Below are positions 1 to 8,793 of a stretch of DNA of 64,000 nucleotides, one piece after another. The translations under genes and the position numbers were made by a program. The DNA comes from Lachnospira pectinoschiza. GTDB lineage: Bacteria > Bacillota > Clostridia > Lachnospirales > Lachnospiraceae. The stretch covers positions 124,001 to 188,000 of the forward strand of contig NZ_FNHZ01000005.1 of assembly GCF_900103815.1 (NCBI RefSeq), given 5' to 3'. How positions within the stretch are numbered: the first letter of the stretch is position 1; each line of letters starts with the position of its first letter. The notes beneath the pieces are model-generated. The model saw nothing but the letters and a program-made list of their open reading frames with translations, ran no database searches and was not told the DNA's origin.

Positions 1-838
1 CACCAGGAGTTTCATAAACACCACGAGACTTCATACCAACTACACGGTTTTCAACGATATCGATGATACCAATACCATGCTTACCACCAAGCTTATTTAA
101 TGTTCTGATGATATCAGAAACCTTCATAGCCTGACCGTTAACCTTCTTTGGAACACCTGCTTCAAAGTCGATTGTTACATATTCGCCTTCATCTGGAGCC
201 TTCTCAGGTGTCTGAGATAATACAAGTAAATGATCGTAGTTTGGCTCATTTGCAGGATCTTCAAGTTCAAGACCTTCATGGCTGATATGCCAAATGTTTC
301 TATCACGGCTGTAGCTTGTGTCAGCTGAGAATGGAAGGTTGATTCCATGCTGCTTACAATATTCAATCTCATCCTCACGAGACTGCATTGTCCACTTTTC
401 ATTTCTCCAAGCTGCAATAATCTTGATATCTGGTGCAAGAGCCTTAATTGTAAGTTCAAATCTGATCTGATCGTTACCTTTACCTGTAGCACCGTGACAA
501 ATTGCTGTAGCGCCTTCCTTACGAGCAATTTCTACTAATCTCTTAGCAATAAGAGGTCTTGCCATTGAAGTACCAAGTAAATATTTATTTTCATATACTG
601 CATGTGCCTGAACACATGGAACAATATAATCATCACAGAATTCATCAGTTAAATCTTCGATGTAGAGCTTGCTAGCACCACATGAAATAGCTCTTTCCTC
701 TAAGCCATCTAACTCTTCTTCCTGACCACAGTCAGCACAAACACAAATTACTTCATAATCGAAATTTTCCTTTAACCAAGGAATGATGGCAGTTGTATCA
801 AGTCCGCCTGAATAAGCTAAAATAACTTTCTCTTTCAT
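1..838 (-). CDS. argG: Argininosuccinate synthase (5' part, cut by window edge)
   Basis: This enzyme joins citrulline and aspartate using ATP in the cytoplasm, the next-to-last step of arginine synthesis. The visible 279 residues begin [16 protein letters not shown], which carries the SGGLDT ATP-pyrophosphatase loop, and contain the [13 protein letters not shown] segment typical of the family. The full protein is usually about 400 residues, so roughly the last third lies left of the window. The ATG at 838 follows a GGAGG site at about 851-855. The gene is divergent from argC across a region with ARG boxes. argH is not visible here. Confidence 0.97.
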   Translation of the reverse strand, partial: MKEKVILAYSGGLDTTAIIPWLKENFDYEVICVCADCGQEEELDGLEERAISCGASKLYIEDLTDEFCDDYIVPCVQAHAVYENKYLLGTSMARPLIAKRLVEIARKEGATAICHGATGKGNDQIRFELTIKALAPDIKIIAAWRNEKWTMQSREDEIEYCKQHGINLPFSADTSYSRDRNIWHISHEGLELEDPANEPNYDHLLVLSQTPEKAPDEGEYVTIDFEAGVPKKVNGQAMKVSDIIRTLNKLGGKHGIGIIDIVENRVVGMKSRGVYETPG

Positions 839-928
839 GATTTTCTTTCCTCCAAAAAATACAGGTTAGGTTTCCCTGTCTATTCTAAAAGTTAATTATT
901 ATCGGCAATAACTAACTTCTTGTTCATT

Positions 929-957
929 ATGATATACCACATTATTTCAAATTGCAA
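929..957 (-). promoter_or_regulatory. Candidate argG promoter
   Basis: On the minus strand TTGCAA (957-952) and TATCAT (934-929) are separated by 17 bp. This would start transcription about 85 bases upstream of the argG ATG. Two ARG boxes lie just upstream of the -35 element. The hexamers are only moderate matches to the consensus. Confidence 0.5.
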
Positions 958-973
958 TAGTAAAAATGCATAT

Positions 974-1012
974 TTTGTATTTTTATGCATTATTTTTGAA
1001 TATTTATGCATA
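974..1012. promoter_or_regulatory. Pair of ARG boxes (argG side)
   Basis: Two sites, with cores TGTATTTTTATGCA (976-989) and TGAATATTTATGCA (997-1010), resemble the ArgR/AhrC operator half-site pattern TGAAT-N4-ATTCA. Their centres are exactly 21 bp apart, the spacing of paired ARG boxes bound by one ArgR hexamer. They sit between the argG and argC promoters. Confidence 0.6.
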
Positions 1013-1035
1013 ATATTAATTTTAGCCAAAACCCC

Positions 1036-1063
1036 TTTACATCTGAAAAAAACTTGCTATAAT
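1036..1063 (+). promoter_or_regulatory. argCJBD promoter
   Basis: TTTACA (1036-1041) and a perfect TATAAT (1058-1063) are 16 bp apart. The predicted start, near 1070, falls just before the second ARG-box pair, so ArgR bound there would block initiation or early elongation. Confidence 0.75.
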
Positions 1064-1074
1064 GAAACTTATCG

Positions 1075-1113
1075 AATGAATATTTATTCATTCATTATGA
1101 ATATTATGCATGG
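1075..1113. promoter_or_regulatory. Pair of ARG boxes (argC side)
   Basis: The 18-bp site at 1075-1092 has the core TGAATATTTATTCA and matches the classic ARG-box consensus without a mismatch in the TGAAT/ATTCA arms. A second box (core TGAATATTATGCAT, 1098-1111) lies exactly 21 bp further on and runs up to the argC ribosome site. The arrangement fits arginine-dependent repression by an ArgR/AhrC protein, whose gene is not in this window. Confidence 0.75.
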
Positions 1114-1127
1114 GAGGTCTACAAACT

Positions 1128-2174
1128 ATGGTAAAAGTAGGAATTATAGGCGCGACTGGTTATGCTGGCAACGAACTTGTCAGATTATTATTAGGACATA
1201 AGGATGTGGAAATTGTTTGGTTAGGATCAAGAAGTTACATTGATCAAAAATATTCTGATGTATATAGAAACATGTTTAGACTTGTTGATGCTAAGTGCTT
1301 AGATGACAATATGGATGCACTTGCAAAGGAAGTTGATGTTATCTTTACAGCAACACCACAGGGCTTATGTGCTTCTTTAGTTAATGAAGACATTTTATCA
1401 AGAACAAAGATCATTGACTTATCTGCAGACTTCAGATTAAAGGATGTTAAGACTTATGAGGAGTGGTACAAGATAGAACATAAGGCACCACAGTTCATTA
1501 ATGAAGCTGTTTATGGTCTTTGCGAAATTAATAGACATAAGGTAAATAAGAATACAAGAATTATTGCTAATCCTGGTTGCTACACAACTACATCAATTCT
1601 TACATTATATCCAATGGTTAAGGAAGGAATTATTGATCCAGATACAATTATTATTGATGCTAAGAGTGGTACTTCAGGTGCTGGTCGTGGAGCTAAGGTT
1701 AATAACCTTTTCTGCGAGGTCAACGAAAGCATGAAGGCTTATGGCGTTGGAACTCATAGACACACACCAGAAATTGAAGAGCAGTTAGGCTACGCTGTTA
1801 ATAGAGACGATATTAAGCTTATTTTCACACCTCATCTTGTACCTATGAATAGAGGTATTTTGGTAACTGCTTATGCAAATCTTAAAAAGGAAGTTAGTTA
1901 CGAAGAGGTTAAAGCTATTTACGATAAATATTATGGCGAAGAGTTCTTTATTAGAGTACTTGAAAAGGATGTTTGCCCTGAGACTCGTTGGGTTGAGGGT
2001 AGCAACTTTGTAGATATCGGATTTAAGATTGAGCCAAGAACTAAGAGACTTATTATGATGGGAGCCCTTGATAACTTGGTAAAGGGGGCTGCAGGTCAGG
2101 CTGTTCAGAACATGAATTTGATGTTTGGGTTTGAAGAGAACGAAGGGCTAAAGATGGCTCCGCTATTTCCGTAA
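1128..2174 (+). CDS. argC: N-acetyl-gamma-glutamyl-phosphate reductase
   Basis: The enzyme reduces N-acetylglutamyl phosphate to the semialdehyde with NADPH in arginine synthesis. The 348-residue protein has the GATGYAG dinucleotide-binding loop near residues 8-14 and the catalytic cysteine, Cys151, in NPGCYTTT. An in-frame ATG at 1110 exists, but the GGGAGG ribosome site (1112-1117) overlaps it and serves the ATG at 1128, which also gives the usual family length. It is the first gene of argCJBD, but argJ follows only after about 480 bp of repeat DNA. Confidence 0.96.
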   Translation: MVKVGIIGATGYAGNELVRLLLGHKDVEIVWLGSRSYIDQKYSDVYRNMFRLVDAKCLDDNMDALAKEVDVIFTATPQGLCASLVNEDILSRTKIIDLSADFRLKDVKTYEEWYKIEHKAPQFINEAVYGLCEINRHKVNKNTRIIANPGCYTTTSILTLYPMVKEGIIDPDTIIIDAKSGTSGAGRGAKVNNLFCEVNESMKAYGVGTHRHTPEIEEQLGYAVNRDDIKLIFTPHLVPMNRGILVTAYANLKKEVSYEEVKAIYDKYYGEEFFIRVLEKDVCPETRWVEGSNFVDIGFKIEPRTKRLIMMGALDNLVKGAAGQAVQNMNLMFGFEENEGLKMAPLFP

Positions 2175-2175
2175 T

Positions 2176-2402
2176 CCCCGGGAGAGTGTGGGGATGGACG
2201 CAAGGTTGCGCAGAGACTGATTTTTTGGGAGCAGGCTTGCGCGCTCTAAGGCTCGTAGCGGTACTAAGTTTTCCCTTGCTCTTCCCCAAGTGGAAGCTTT
2301 CGCTTCCTTGGTGAAGAAGGGAAAACTAGTGCCGACGGCCTTAGAAGGCTCCAAAAAATCATCTCTGCTTCACCCCTGCTACCGCCACACAACACCCCCG
2401 GC
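2176..2402. repeat. 225-bp foldback (MITE-like) element
   Basis: The stretch from CCCCGGGAG at 2177 to CCCCCGG at about 2402 can fold on itself almost end to end. Examples of paired blocks are GATTTTTTGG (left, near 2219) with CCAAAAAATC (right, near 2351), CTAAGGC with GCCTTAG, and AGTTTTCCCTT with AAGGGAAAACT, around a GGAAGC-TTTC-GCTTCC apex near 2292-2307. It has no convincing reading frame and is much richer in G+C than its neighbours. A non-autonomous foldback or MITE-like repeat is the likeliest explanation; it could also act as a transcript-level hairpin in the arg operon. Confidence 0.6.
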
Positions 2403-2449
2403 GATGAGGAACTCCCGTCGGAGATGGGGATTAAACCGGGAATGAGGAA

Positions 2450-2621
2450 CTACTGGAAGGAGATACCATACGGCAATGCGCTACGCTGTTGCCTACCGGG
2501 AGATGAGGACTACCGGGAGGAGATAAACATACGGCAATGCGCTCCGCTGTTGCCTACCGGAAACGATAAACTACCGGGAAGCGATACCATACGGCAAATG
2601 CGCTTCGCTATTGCCTAGCGG
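2450..2621. repeat. Three tandem 60-61 bp hairpin repeats
   Basis: Copies begin at 2450, 2510 and 2571. Each starts CTAC[CT]GG and holds a CATACGGCAA... segment whose GGCAA pairs with a downstream TTGCC around a GCG/CGC inner stem. The copies differ at the hairpin apex (CTAC, CTCC, CTTC) while keeping the stem, and the third is slightly degenerate (AGCGG for ACCGG at the end). Together with the foldback element they fill the argC-argJ gap. Small open frames across them look fortuitous. Confidence 0.75.
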
Positions 2622-2655
2622 ATTAATAAAAAAGAGTAATTTTATAGGAGGAAAT

Positions 2656-3885
2656 ATGGTTAAGATTATCGATGGTGGTGTTACTGCAGCTAATGGCTTT
2701 GCTGCTGCTAGCACTCATGCAGGGATTAAAAAGAATTCGACTAAAGATGATATGGCTTTCATCTTTTCAAAAGTTGGCTGTGTTACAGCTGGTACATTTA
2801 CCTTAAACAAGGTTTTTGCAGCTCCTGTTAAATGGGATAAGGCAAGAGTTTATAGTGAGGATTTAGCTAGAGCCGTAGTTATTAATTCTGGTGTTGCTAA
2901 TGCTTGTACTGGTAAAGAGGGCGACGATGCTTGCCTTATGGAGGCTGAGGCTATTAGTGAGGCACTTTCAGTGCCTGTTAATTCTTGTTTAGTGGCTTCT
3001 ACAGGTGTTATTGGTGCACAGCTTCCTATGACAGAGATTTGCAATGGTATTAAGGCTATGGCCCCTAGTTTAGAGGAGACTAGAGAGGCTGCTAACAAAG
3101 CTGCTGTTGCTATTATGACTACTGATACTAAGCCTAAGGAAGTGGCAGTTGAAGTGGAGCTTTCTGGAAAGAAGGTTACTATTGGTGGTATGTGTAAGGG
3201 TGCTGGTATGATTCATCCAAACATGGCTACAATGCTTTGCTTTATTACTACAGATGCTGCAATTGATAAGAAGTTACTTCAGGAAGCTACATCAGCTATT
3301 GTAGATGATTCCTTTAATATGATTTCTGTTGATGGGGATACATCTACTAACGATACAGTTTTAGTTTTGGCTAATGGCTTGGCAGAAAATGCAAAAATTG
3401 TATCTAAGGACGAGGATTACAAGAACTTCTATGAAGGTTTATCCTACGTTTTAACTGAGCTTTCAAAGAAAATCGCAGGAGATGGCGAGGGTTGTACTTG
3501 CCTCTTTGAAGCTAAGGTCTTAAATGCTAAGACTAAGAAGGATGCTAAGATTTTAGCTAAATCCGTTATTACATCAAGCTTAACTAAGGCTGCAATCTTT
3601 GGACATGATGCTAACTGGGGTAGAATCCTTTGTGCTCTTGGTTATTCAGGCGGAGATTTTGATCCTGAAAAGGTTGATATTTTCTTTGAATCAAGTGCTG
3701 GTAAGTTACAGATTGTAAAGGATGGAGTTGCTACTGACTATAGTGAGGAAAAGGCCAGTGAAATTCTATCAAAGAATCCAGTAACAGCTATTTGCAATGT
3801 TAAAGATGGGGAATATGACGCAACTGCTTGGGGCTGTGATTTAACTTTTGACTATGTAAAGATTAACGCAGATTATAGAAGCTAG
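2656..3885 (+). CDS. argJ: Bifunctional ornithine acetyltransferase / N-acetylglutamate synthase
   Basis: ArgJ moves the acetyl group from N-acetylornithine to glutamate, giving the cyclic arginine pathway, and in its bifunctional form also uses acetyl-CoA. The 409-residue protein carries the self-cleavage site KGAGMIHPNMATM, with the predicted cut between Ala191 and Thr192 producing alpha and beta chains. The ATG at 2656 has AGGAGG eight bases upstream; a longer frame from 2611 runs into the hairpin repeats and lacks a ribosome site. It belongs to argCJBD. Whether it is monofunctional or bifunctional cannot be told from sequence alone. Confidence 0.96.
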   Translation: MVKIIDGGVTAANGFAAASTHAGIKKNSTKDDMAFIFSKVGCVTAGTFTLNKVFAAPVKWDKARVYSEDLARAVVINSGVANACTGKEGDDACLMEAEAISEALSVPVNSCLVASTGVIGAQLPMTEICNGIKAMAPSLEETREAANKAAVAIMTTDTKPKEVAVEVELSGKKVTIGGMCKGAGMIHPNMATMLCFITTDAAIDKKLLQEATSAIVDDSFNMISVDGDTSTNDTVLVLANGLAENAKIVSKDEDYKNFYEGLSYVLTELSKKIAGDGEGCTCLFEAKVLNAKTKKDAKILAKSVITSSLTKAAIFGHDANWGRILCALGYSGGDFDPEKVDIFFESSAGKLQIVKDGVATDYSEEKASEILSKNPVTAICNVKDGEYDATAWGCDLTFDYVKINADYRS

Positions 3886-3972
3886 ACTTAGCGCCTATAA
3901 GTTAGAGGAAAACTTAAAGGCCTAGTTACATTTTCATAATAATCAAGATATTGGAAAAGGAAGGAAAAGAAA

Positions 3973-4884
3973 ATGACTACAATAGACATGAAGGAAGAGT
4001 TATATAAGGCTCAGATTTTAGTTGAGGCTTTGCCTTATATTCAGAAGTTTAATCGTAAAATCATTGTTGTAAAATATGGCGGTTCAGCAATGGTGGATGA
4101 GGATTTAAAAAAGAAAGTAATTCAAGATGTTGCACTACTTAAACTTGTAGGTTTTAAGCCTATTATCGTGCATGGTGGTGGTAAGGAAATTAGCTCATGG
4201 GTTAAGAAATCAGGCATGGAGCCAAAGTTTATTAACGGCCTTAGAGTTACAGATGAGCCAACTATGGAAATCGCAGAAATGGTACTAAATAAGGTAAATA
4301 AAAGCCTTGTATCCTTACTTGAAGAGCTTGGTATTAAGGCTTGCGGTATTAGTGGTAAAGATGGTGGTATGTTAAGAGTTGACAAGAAGTTATCTGGCGG
4401 AGAAGATATTGGTTTCGTTGGTGACATTAAAAGCGTTGATACAACTCTTATTCACTCACTTTTAAAGGATGATTTCCTACCAGTAATTTGCCCAATCGGT
4501 TTTGGTGATGATCACCATGCTTATAATATCAATGCTGATGATGCAGCATGCGCTATTGCTAGAGCAGTAGGGGCTGAAAAGCTTGCTTTCTTAACAGATA
4601 TTGAAGGGGTTTATAGAGATTTTAATGATAAGGATTCCCTTATTTCTGAGCTTTCAACAACAGAAGCTAAGGACTTACTTGCCTCTGGCACAATTGGTGG
4701 AGGTATGCTTCCTAAGCTTAATAACTGTATTGATGCTGTGGAAAATGGAGTATCAAGAGTACATATCTTAGATGGCCGTATTCCACACTGCTTACTTCTT
4801 GAAATCTTTACTAATAAGGGTATTGGTACAGCTATTCTTTCAGAAGAGGCAGAGAAATTCTATAATGCAGACATTGTTTGCTAG
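3973..4884 (+). CDS. argB: Acetylglutamate kinase
   Basis: It phosphorylates N-acetylglutamate with ATP, the second arginine step. The 303-residue protein shows the amino-acid kinase signatures VVKYGGSAM near residue 30 and HGGGKEIS near residue 64. It is longer than the arginine-insensitive E. coli type (about 258 residues) and has the extra N-terminal segment found in hexameric, arginine-inhibited enzymes, which fits a pathway that recycles acetyl groups through ArgJ. It lies 87 bp after argJ and 15 bp before argD. Confidence 0.96.
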   Translation: MTTIDMKEELYKAQILVEALPYIQKFNRKIIVVKYGGSAMVDEDLKKKVIQDVALLKLVGFKPIIVHGGGKEISSWVKKSGMEPKFINGLRVTDEPTMEIAEMVLNKVNKSLVSLLEELGIKACGISGKDGGMLRVDKKLSGGEDIGFVGDIKSVDTTLIHSLLKDDFLPVICPIGFGDDHHAYNINADDAACAIARAVGAEKLAFLTDIEGVYRDFNDKDSLISELSTTEAKDLLASGTIGGGMLPKLNNCIDAVENGVSRVHILDGRIPHCLLLEIFTNKGIGTAILSEEAEKFYNADIVC

Positions 4885-4899
4885 AAAAAGGAGATTTTT

Positions 4900-6084
4900 A
4901 TGAATACTACAGAACTTTTAAAGCTTGGAGAGGAGAAGCTTTTTCACACATATAATCGTTATCAGATTTGCCTAGAAAAGGGCGATGGAGTTTATCTCTA
5001 CGATAGAGACGGTAAGAAGTATTTAGACTTTGGTGCAGGTATTGCTGTATTTGCCCTAGGTTACAATAATAAAAAATATAACGATGCTATTAAAGCTCAG
5101 GTGGATAATCTAATTCACACTTCTAATTATTTTTACAATGAGCCAGCCATTAAGGCAGCTAAGGCAATTACTGAAATCTCTGGCATGGATAGAGTATTCT
5201 TTACTAATTCAGGTACTGAGGCAATTGAGGGTGCTGTTAAGCTTGCAAAGAAGTATTACTATCTTAAGCACAACAACAGCACTGATGGAGAAATCATTGC
5301 TATGGAGCATTCTTTCCATGGTAGAAGTATGGGTGCTTTGGCAGTTACAGGAAACAAGCACTATCAGGAGGCTTTTGGTCCTATGATTCCAGGCATCAAG
5401 TTTGCTAAGTTTAATGATATTGATAGTGTTAAGGCTTTAGTAAATGATAAGACTGCCGCCATTCTTTTTGAAACAGTTCAGGGTGAGGGCGGTGTTTATC
5501 CTGCTAAGGAGAGCTTTATTAAGGAAGTTCGCAAGCTTTGTGATGAAAAGGGCATTTTACTTATTCTTGATGAAATCCAGTGTGGTATGGGTAGAACCGG
5601 TTCTATGTTTGCTTATCAGCAGTACGGAGTGGTGCCAGATATCGTAACCTCTGCTAAGGCTCTTGGTTGCGGTATTCCTGTTGGTGCATTCCTTGCTAAG
5701 GAAGAAGTGGCAGCAGCTTTAGTACCAGGAGATCATGGAACTACTTATGGTGGTAACCCTCTTGCAACTGCAGCAACTAACGTGGTGCTAGACATTTTCA
5801 AAGAGGATAAGGTTTTAGAAAATGTAAAAACAGTGGGTGCTTATCTTGAGAAACGCCTAGAGGAATTAGTAGCTGAGTTTGACTGCGTAGTAGAGAGACG
5901 TGGAATGGGCTTAATGCAGGGCTTACAGCTATCAATTAATCCTAAGGATGTAATCTCTAAGGCCCTTGATAATGGACTTATTCTTTTCTCGGCTGGAACT
6001 AATGTAATCAGATTTGTTCCACCACTTGTGATTACTAAGGAAAATGTTGACGAGATGATTGAAAAATTAAAAAAGTGTTTTTAG
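4900..6084 (+). CDS. argD: Acetylornithine aminotransferase
   Basis: This PLP enzyme converts N-acetylglutamate semialdehyde to N-acetylornithine. The 394-residue class III aminotransferase has the DEIQCGMGRTG motif and the PLP-binding Lys253 in SAKALGCGIPVGAF. It starts 15 bp after argB, with AAAGGAG upstream, and ends the arg operon. No argF or argH follows, so the rest of the pathway is encoded elsewhere. Confidence 0.95.
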   Translation: MNTTELLKLGEEKLFHTYNRYQICLEKGDGVYLYDRDGKKYLDFGAGIAVFALGYNNKKYNDAIKAQVDNLIHTSNYFYNEPAIKAAKAITEISGMDRVFFTNSGTEAIEGAVKLAKKYYYLKHNNSTDGEIIAMEHSFHGRSMGALAVTGNKHYQEAFGPMIPGIKFAKFNDIDSVKALVNDKTAAILFETVQGEGGVYPAKESFIKEVRKLCDEKGILLILDEIQCGMGRTGSMFAYQQYGVVPDIVTSAKALGCGIPVGAFLAKEEVAAALVPGDHGTTYGGNPLATAATNVVLDIFKEDKVLENVKTVGAYLEKRLEELVAEFDCVVERRGMGLMQGLQLSINPKDVISKALDNGLILFSAGTNVIRFVPPLVITKENVDEMIEKLKKCF

Positions 6085-6127
6085 TTAGAACTTATTAAAG
6101 GCGAAATAGTAAGAAATCTTAACAACC

Positions 6128-6157
6128 TTGTAAAAATAGCTAAGAATAGAGTATAAT
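6128..6157 (+). promoter_or_regulatory. Candidate promoter of the solute-binding lipoprotein
   Basis: TTGTAA (6128-6133) and a perfect TATAAT (6152-6157) are 18 bp apart. The hairpin at 6159-6184 begins immediately after the -10 hexamer, so it would lie at the very 5' end of the transcript. Confidence 0.5.
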
Positions 6158-6158
6158 A

Positions 6159-6192
6159 CCTAAGGTGCAAAAATTTGTGCCTTAGGTTTTTT
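6159..6192 (+). terminator. Terminator hairpin after argD
   Basis: A 13-bp stem (CCTAAGGTGCAAA with TTTGTGCCTTAGG, two G-T wobbles) around a two-base loop is followed by TTTTTT. It fits a terminator for argCJBD. Because a TATAAT abuts its left arm, it could instead, or also, form the 5' end of the next transcript. Confidence 0.8.
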
Positions 6193-6263
6193 GATTTTGT
6201 GAACTATGGAAAGGTTTCCGTTTTATAGATACTAGAATTTACAACTTAAATATGGAGGGATTT

Positions 6264-7487
6264 ATGAAAATTTTAAAGAAATTTGCAGCGCTTGCCTTAA
6301 GTGTTGTGACTATATTTTCAACAGTAGGATGCTCAGATTCACAGACAGGCCTTGCGGCTAAGAGCTTAGAGCTTGAAAAGGAAGTAACAGTAAAGGTTTG
6401 GTATAACGACGATGCCTATACTAAGTACTTAGATTATGTGGCTAAGCAGTTTAATGTTACTAATGAATTGGTTACTATTGAGCCTGAGTTGATTTCAGAA
6501 TCTAACTATATTCAGTACATTTACGACCAGTCAATTAGAAATGACAATGCTTGTGATGTTTACCTTTGTTCTTCAGATAGTGTGGAAGAGGCTTATTTAC
6601 TAGGTCTTATGCTTGAGAATAACGAATATGACAAGATTTATACTGAGGACATTTATGGAAAGGCAGGTCTTGAGTCTTCTTCTTATAATAATGTTTTATA
6701 TGGTTATCCAGTGACTTATGAAACTTCAGCCCTTGTTTATAATAAGGTCTATGCAGATGCAGTTACTAGCTTTGATGAGATTCCAGCTTCTGACCTATCA
6801 GGCCTTAAGACAACAGATAATTTAGCTATGACATTTGCTTATGATGCTTCAGGATTATTGACAAATTATCCATTTGCAAGTAAGTATATTAGTTTTGAAG
6901 GCGATAGCATGGACACAGCTAATATCTATATTAATAACGAAGAGGCTCTAAAGAAGGCCTTAACAGAGTATCAGGGACTAAAGGAAGAGTACGGTCTTTC
7001 AACTGATGAAGATAAGTTAAATGAGTATCAGTCTTTATTTACAGAAGGTAGAGTGGCTTACTCAATTATGACAGCATCTCAGATTGAGAATCTAGATACA
7101 TCAGTTAAGTACGGAGTTTGTGCAATTCCAAGTTTAGGGGACGGCCTTGAAAGTCAGGCTTTATCTACAACAACAATGGCTGTTGTAAATCCTTATTCTA
7201 AGGAATATGATGTAGCCCGTGCAGTTGCTAAGGCAATTTCTTATGATTATGCGTCAAATGTAACACTCCTTTCAAACCTTGCTTGTGCAAGAGGAGATGT
7301 TTCAAAGGATTCTGTTATTAAGAGCTTACACAAGATTTATTCAGAATCTATAGTCAAGCCTAAGTATGCAGGCATTGATGAGATTTATGCTCAATATGAA
7401 ATAATGCTTCACAAGATTTGGAACGGTGAAAGCGTAGATACTGCCTATGATACATTTGCAAAGGTAGTAGAGAAATATACTAAGTAG
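6264..7487 (+). CDS. ABC-type extracellular solute-binding lipoprotein
   Basis: The 407-residue protein has a lipoprotein signal (basic MKILKK, hydrophobic stretch, lipobox STVGC with Cys23) and the overall pattern of family 1 sugar-binding proteins (VTVKVWYND at the mature start, tyrosine-rich ligand region). It should sit on the outer face of the membrane. The ATG at 6264 is preferred over one at 6252, because GGAGGG at 6254-6259 overlaps the latter. No permease or ATPase gene is next to it; the next gene, 8 bp on, encodes an rRNA methyltransferase. The substrate is unknown. Confidence 0.8.
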   Translation: MKILKKFAALALSVVTIFSTVGCSDSQTGLAAKSLELEKEVTVKVWYNDDAYTKYLDYVAKQFNVTNELVTIEPELISESNYIQYIYDQSIRNDNACDVYLCSSDSVEEAYLLGLMLENNEYDKIYTEDIYGKAGLESSSYNNVLYGYPVTYETSALVYNKVYADAVTSFDEIPASDLSGLKTTDNLAMTFAYDASGLLTNYPFASKYISFEGDSMDTANIYINNEEALKKALTEYQGLKEEYGLSTDEDKLNEYQSLFTEGRVAYSIMTASQIENLDTSVKYGVCAIPSLGDGLESQALSTTTMAVVNPYSKEYDVARAVAKAISYDYASNVTLLSNLACARGDVSKDSVIKSLHKIYSESIVKPKYAGIDEIYAQYEIMLHKIWNGESVDTAYDTFAKVVEKYTK

Positions 7488-7495
7488 GTGATTTT

Positions 7496-8701
7496 ATGTT
7501 TACAATTACAGGTTATGTTAAGTTAAAAAAGGGAGAGGGAAGAACTATTAAGTCAGGTGGCGCCTGGGTTTATGATAATGAAATCGATGAGATTTCTGAA
7601 GGCGTAGTTGACGGAAAGTTAGTTGAGGTCCATGACTTTGATGACTTCTTTATGGGAATTGGTTTTATTAACAGAAAGTCTAAGATTACAGTTAGAATGT
7701 TATCTAGATTTGAGAGAAATGTTGATGAGGCCTTCATTGAGAAAAGAGTTAATGCAGCTATTGATTACAGAACAAAGACAGTAGATATGTCTAGCTGCAG
7801 ACTTATTTTTGGAGAAGCAGATTTCCTTCCAGGTATTGTTATTGATAAGTTTAGTGATGTTTTAGTTGTAGAGTCACTAGCACTTGGTATTGATAACTTG
7901 AAGCCTGTAATTATAAAAAAGGTAAAAGAGGCTTTGGAAAAATTAGACATGCCAATTCGTGGTGTCTATGAAAGAAGTGACGCTAAGGTTAGAGAATTAG
8001 AGGGCATGAAGCGTACAAAGGGCTTTATTGGTGAAGAGTTTGACACTAAAGTCTTAATTGAAGAAAATGGCGTTAAGTATTACGTAGATGTTAAGGATGG
8101 CCAAAAGACTGGCTTCTTCCTTGATCAGAAATACAATAGACTTGCTATGCAGAAGTTCTGTAAGGGAGCAAGAGTCCTAGATTGCTTTACTCATACAGGT
8201 TCCTTTGCACTTAATGCAGGTATTGCAGGAGCTAAGGAAGTAATAGGTGTTGATGCTTCAGAGCTTGGTTGTAATCAGGCAAGAGAAAATGCTAAGCTAA
8301 ACGGTCTTGAGAACACTGTAACTTTTAAGTGCGCAGATGTATTTGAATTATTACCAGAATTAGTAGAAGAGGGCGAGAGCTTTGATGTAGTAATCCTTGA
8401 TCCACCTGCCTTTACAAAGTCTAGAAGCACAATTAAGAAGGCCATTAAGGGTTATAGAGAAATCAATATGAAGGGCCTTAAGTTAGTTAAGGATGGCGGC
8501 TATTTTGCCACATGTTCTTGCTCACACTTCATGGACCCAGATACATTTACAAAGACAATTCACGAAGCTGCTAGATCAGTACACAAGAGACTCCGTCAGA
8601 TAGAATACAGAACTCAGTCACCAGACCATCCAATTCTTTGGTCAGCTGATGAGAGCTTATATCTTAAGTTCTATATCTTCCAGGTTGTAGAAGAATTATA
8701 G
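7496..8701 (+). CDS. Class I SAM-dependent rRNA methyltransferase (RlmI/RlmK-like)
   Basis: The 401-residue protein matches the COG1092 family: an N-terminal PUA-like RNA-binding region, a central domain, and a SAM-dependent methyltransferase fold with VLDCFTHTGSFALNA (SAM loop), VIGVDAS, and the catalytic-site motif VVILDPPAF. RlmI in E. coli makes 5-methylcytosine in 23S rRNA. The exact target base here cannot be assigned. It starts 8 bp after the lipoprotein stop and is probably cotranscribed with it. Confidence 0.85.
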   Translation: MFTITGYVKLKKGEGRTIKSGGAWVYDNEIDEISEGVVDGKLVEVHDFDDFFMGIGFINRKSKITVRMLSRFERNVDEAFIEKRVNAAIDYRTKTVDMSSCRLIFGEADFLPGIVIDKFSDVLVVESLALGIDNLKPVIIKKVKEALEKLDMPIRGVYERSDAKVRELEGMKRTKGFIGEEFDTKVLIEENGVKYYVDVKDGQKTGFFLDQKYNRLAMQKFCKGARVLDCFTHTGSFALNAGIAGAKEVIGVDASELGCNQARENAKLNGLENTVTFKCADVFELLPELVEEGESFDVVILDPPAFTKSRSTIKKAIKGYREINMKGLKLVKDGGYFATCSCSHFMDPDTFTKTIHEAARSVHKRLRQIEYRTQSPDHPILWSADESLYLKFYIFQVVEEL

Positions 8702-8738
8702 TTTTAAGGTCATTTTAATAGTTTTTATAATAAACAAT

Positions 8739-8767
8739 TTGTGGTAAAATCATATATATAGTATATT
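8739..8767 (+). promoter_or_regulatory. Candidate promoter of small lipoprotein
   Basis: TTGTGG (8739-8744) and TATATT (8762-8767) are 17 bp apart, about 25 bases before the ribosome site of the 8794 gene. Confidence 0.5.
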
Positions 8768-8793
8768 CATAATTATTCGAAAAGGAGTAGATT

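Noticed and set aside
2424..2618. Small plus-strand frame over the argC-argJ repeats, and minus-strand frames at 2053-2354
   Set aside because: They lie on the repeat hairpins, have no ribosome site and no family pattern.
2450..2621. CRISPR array
   Set aside because: Units of 60 bp are nearly identical throughout with no unique spacers, and no cas genes are present.
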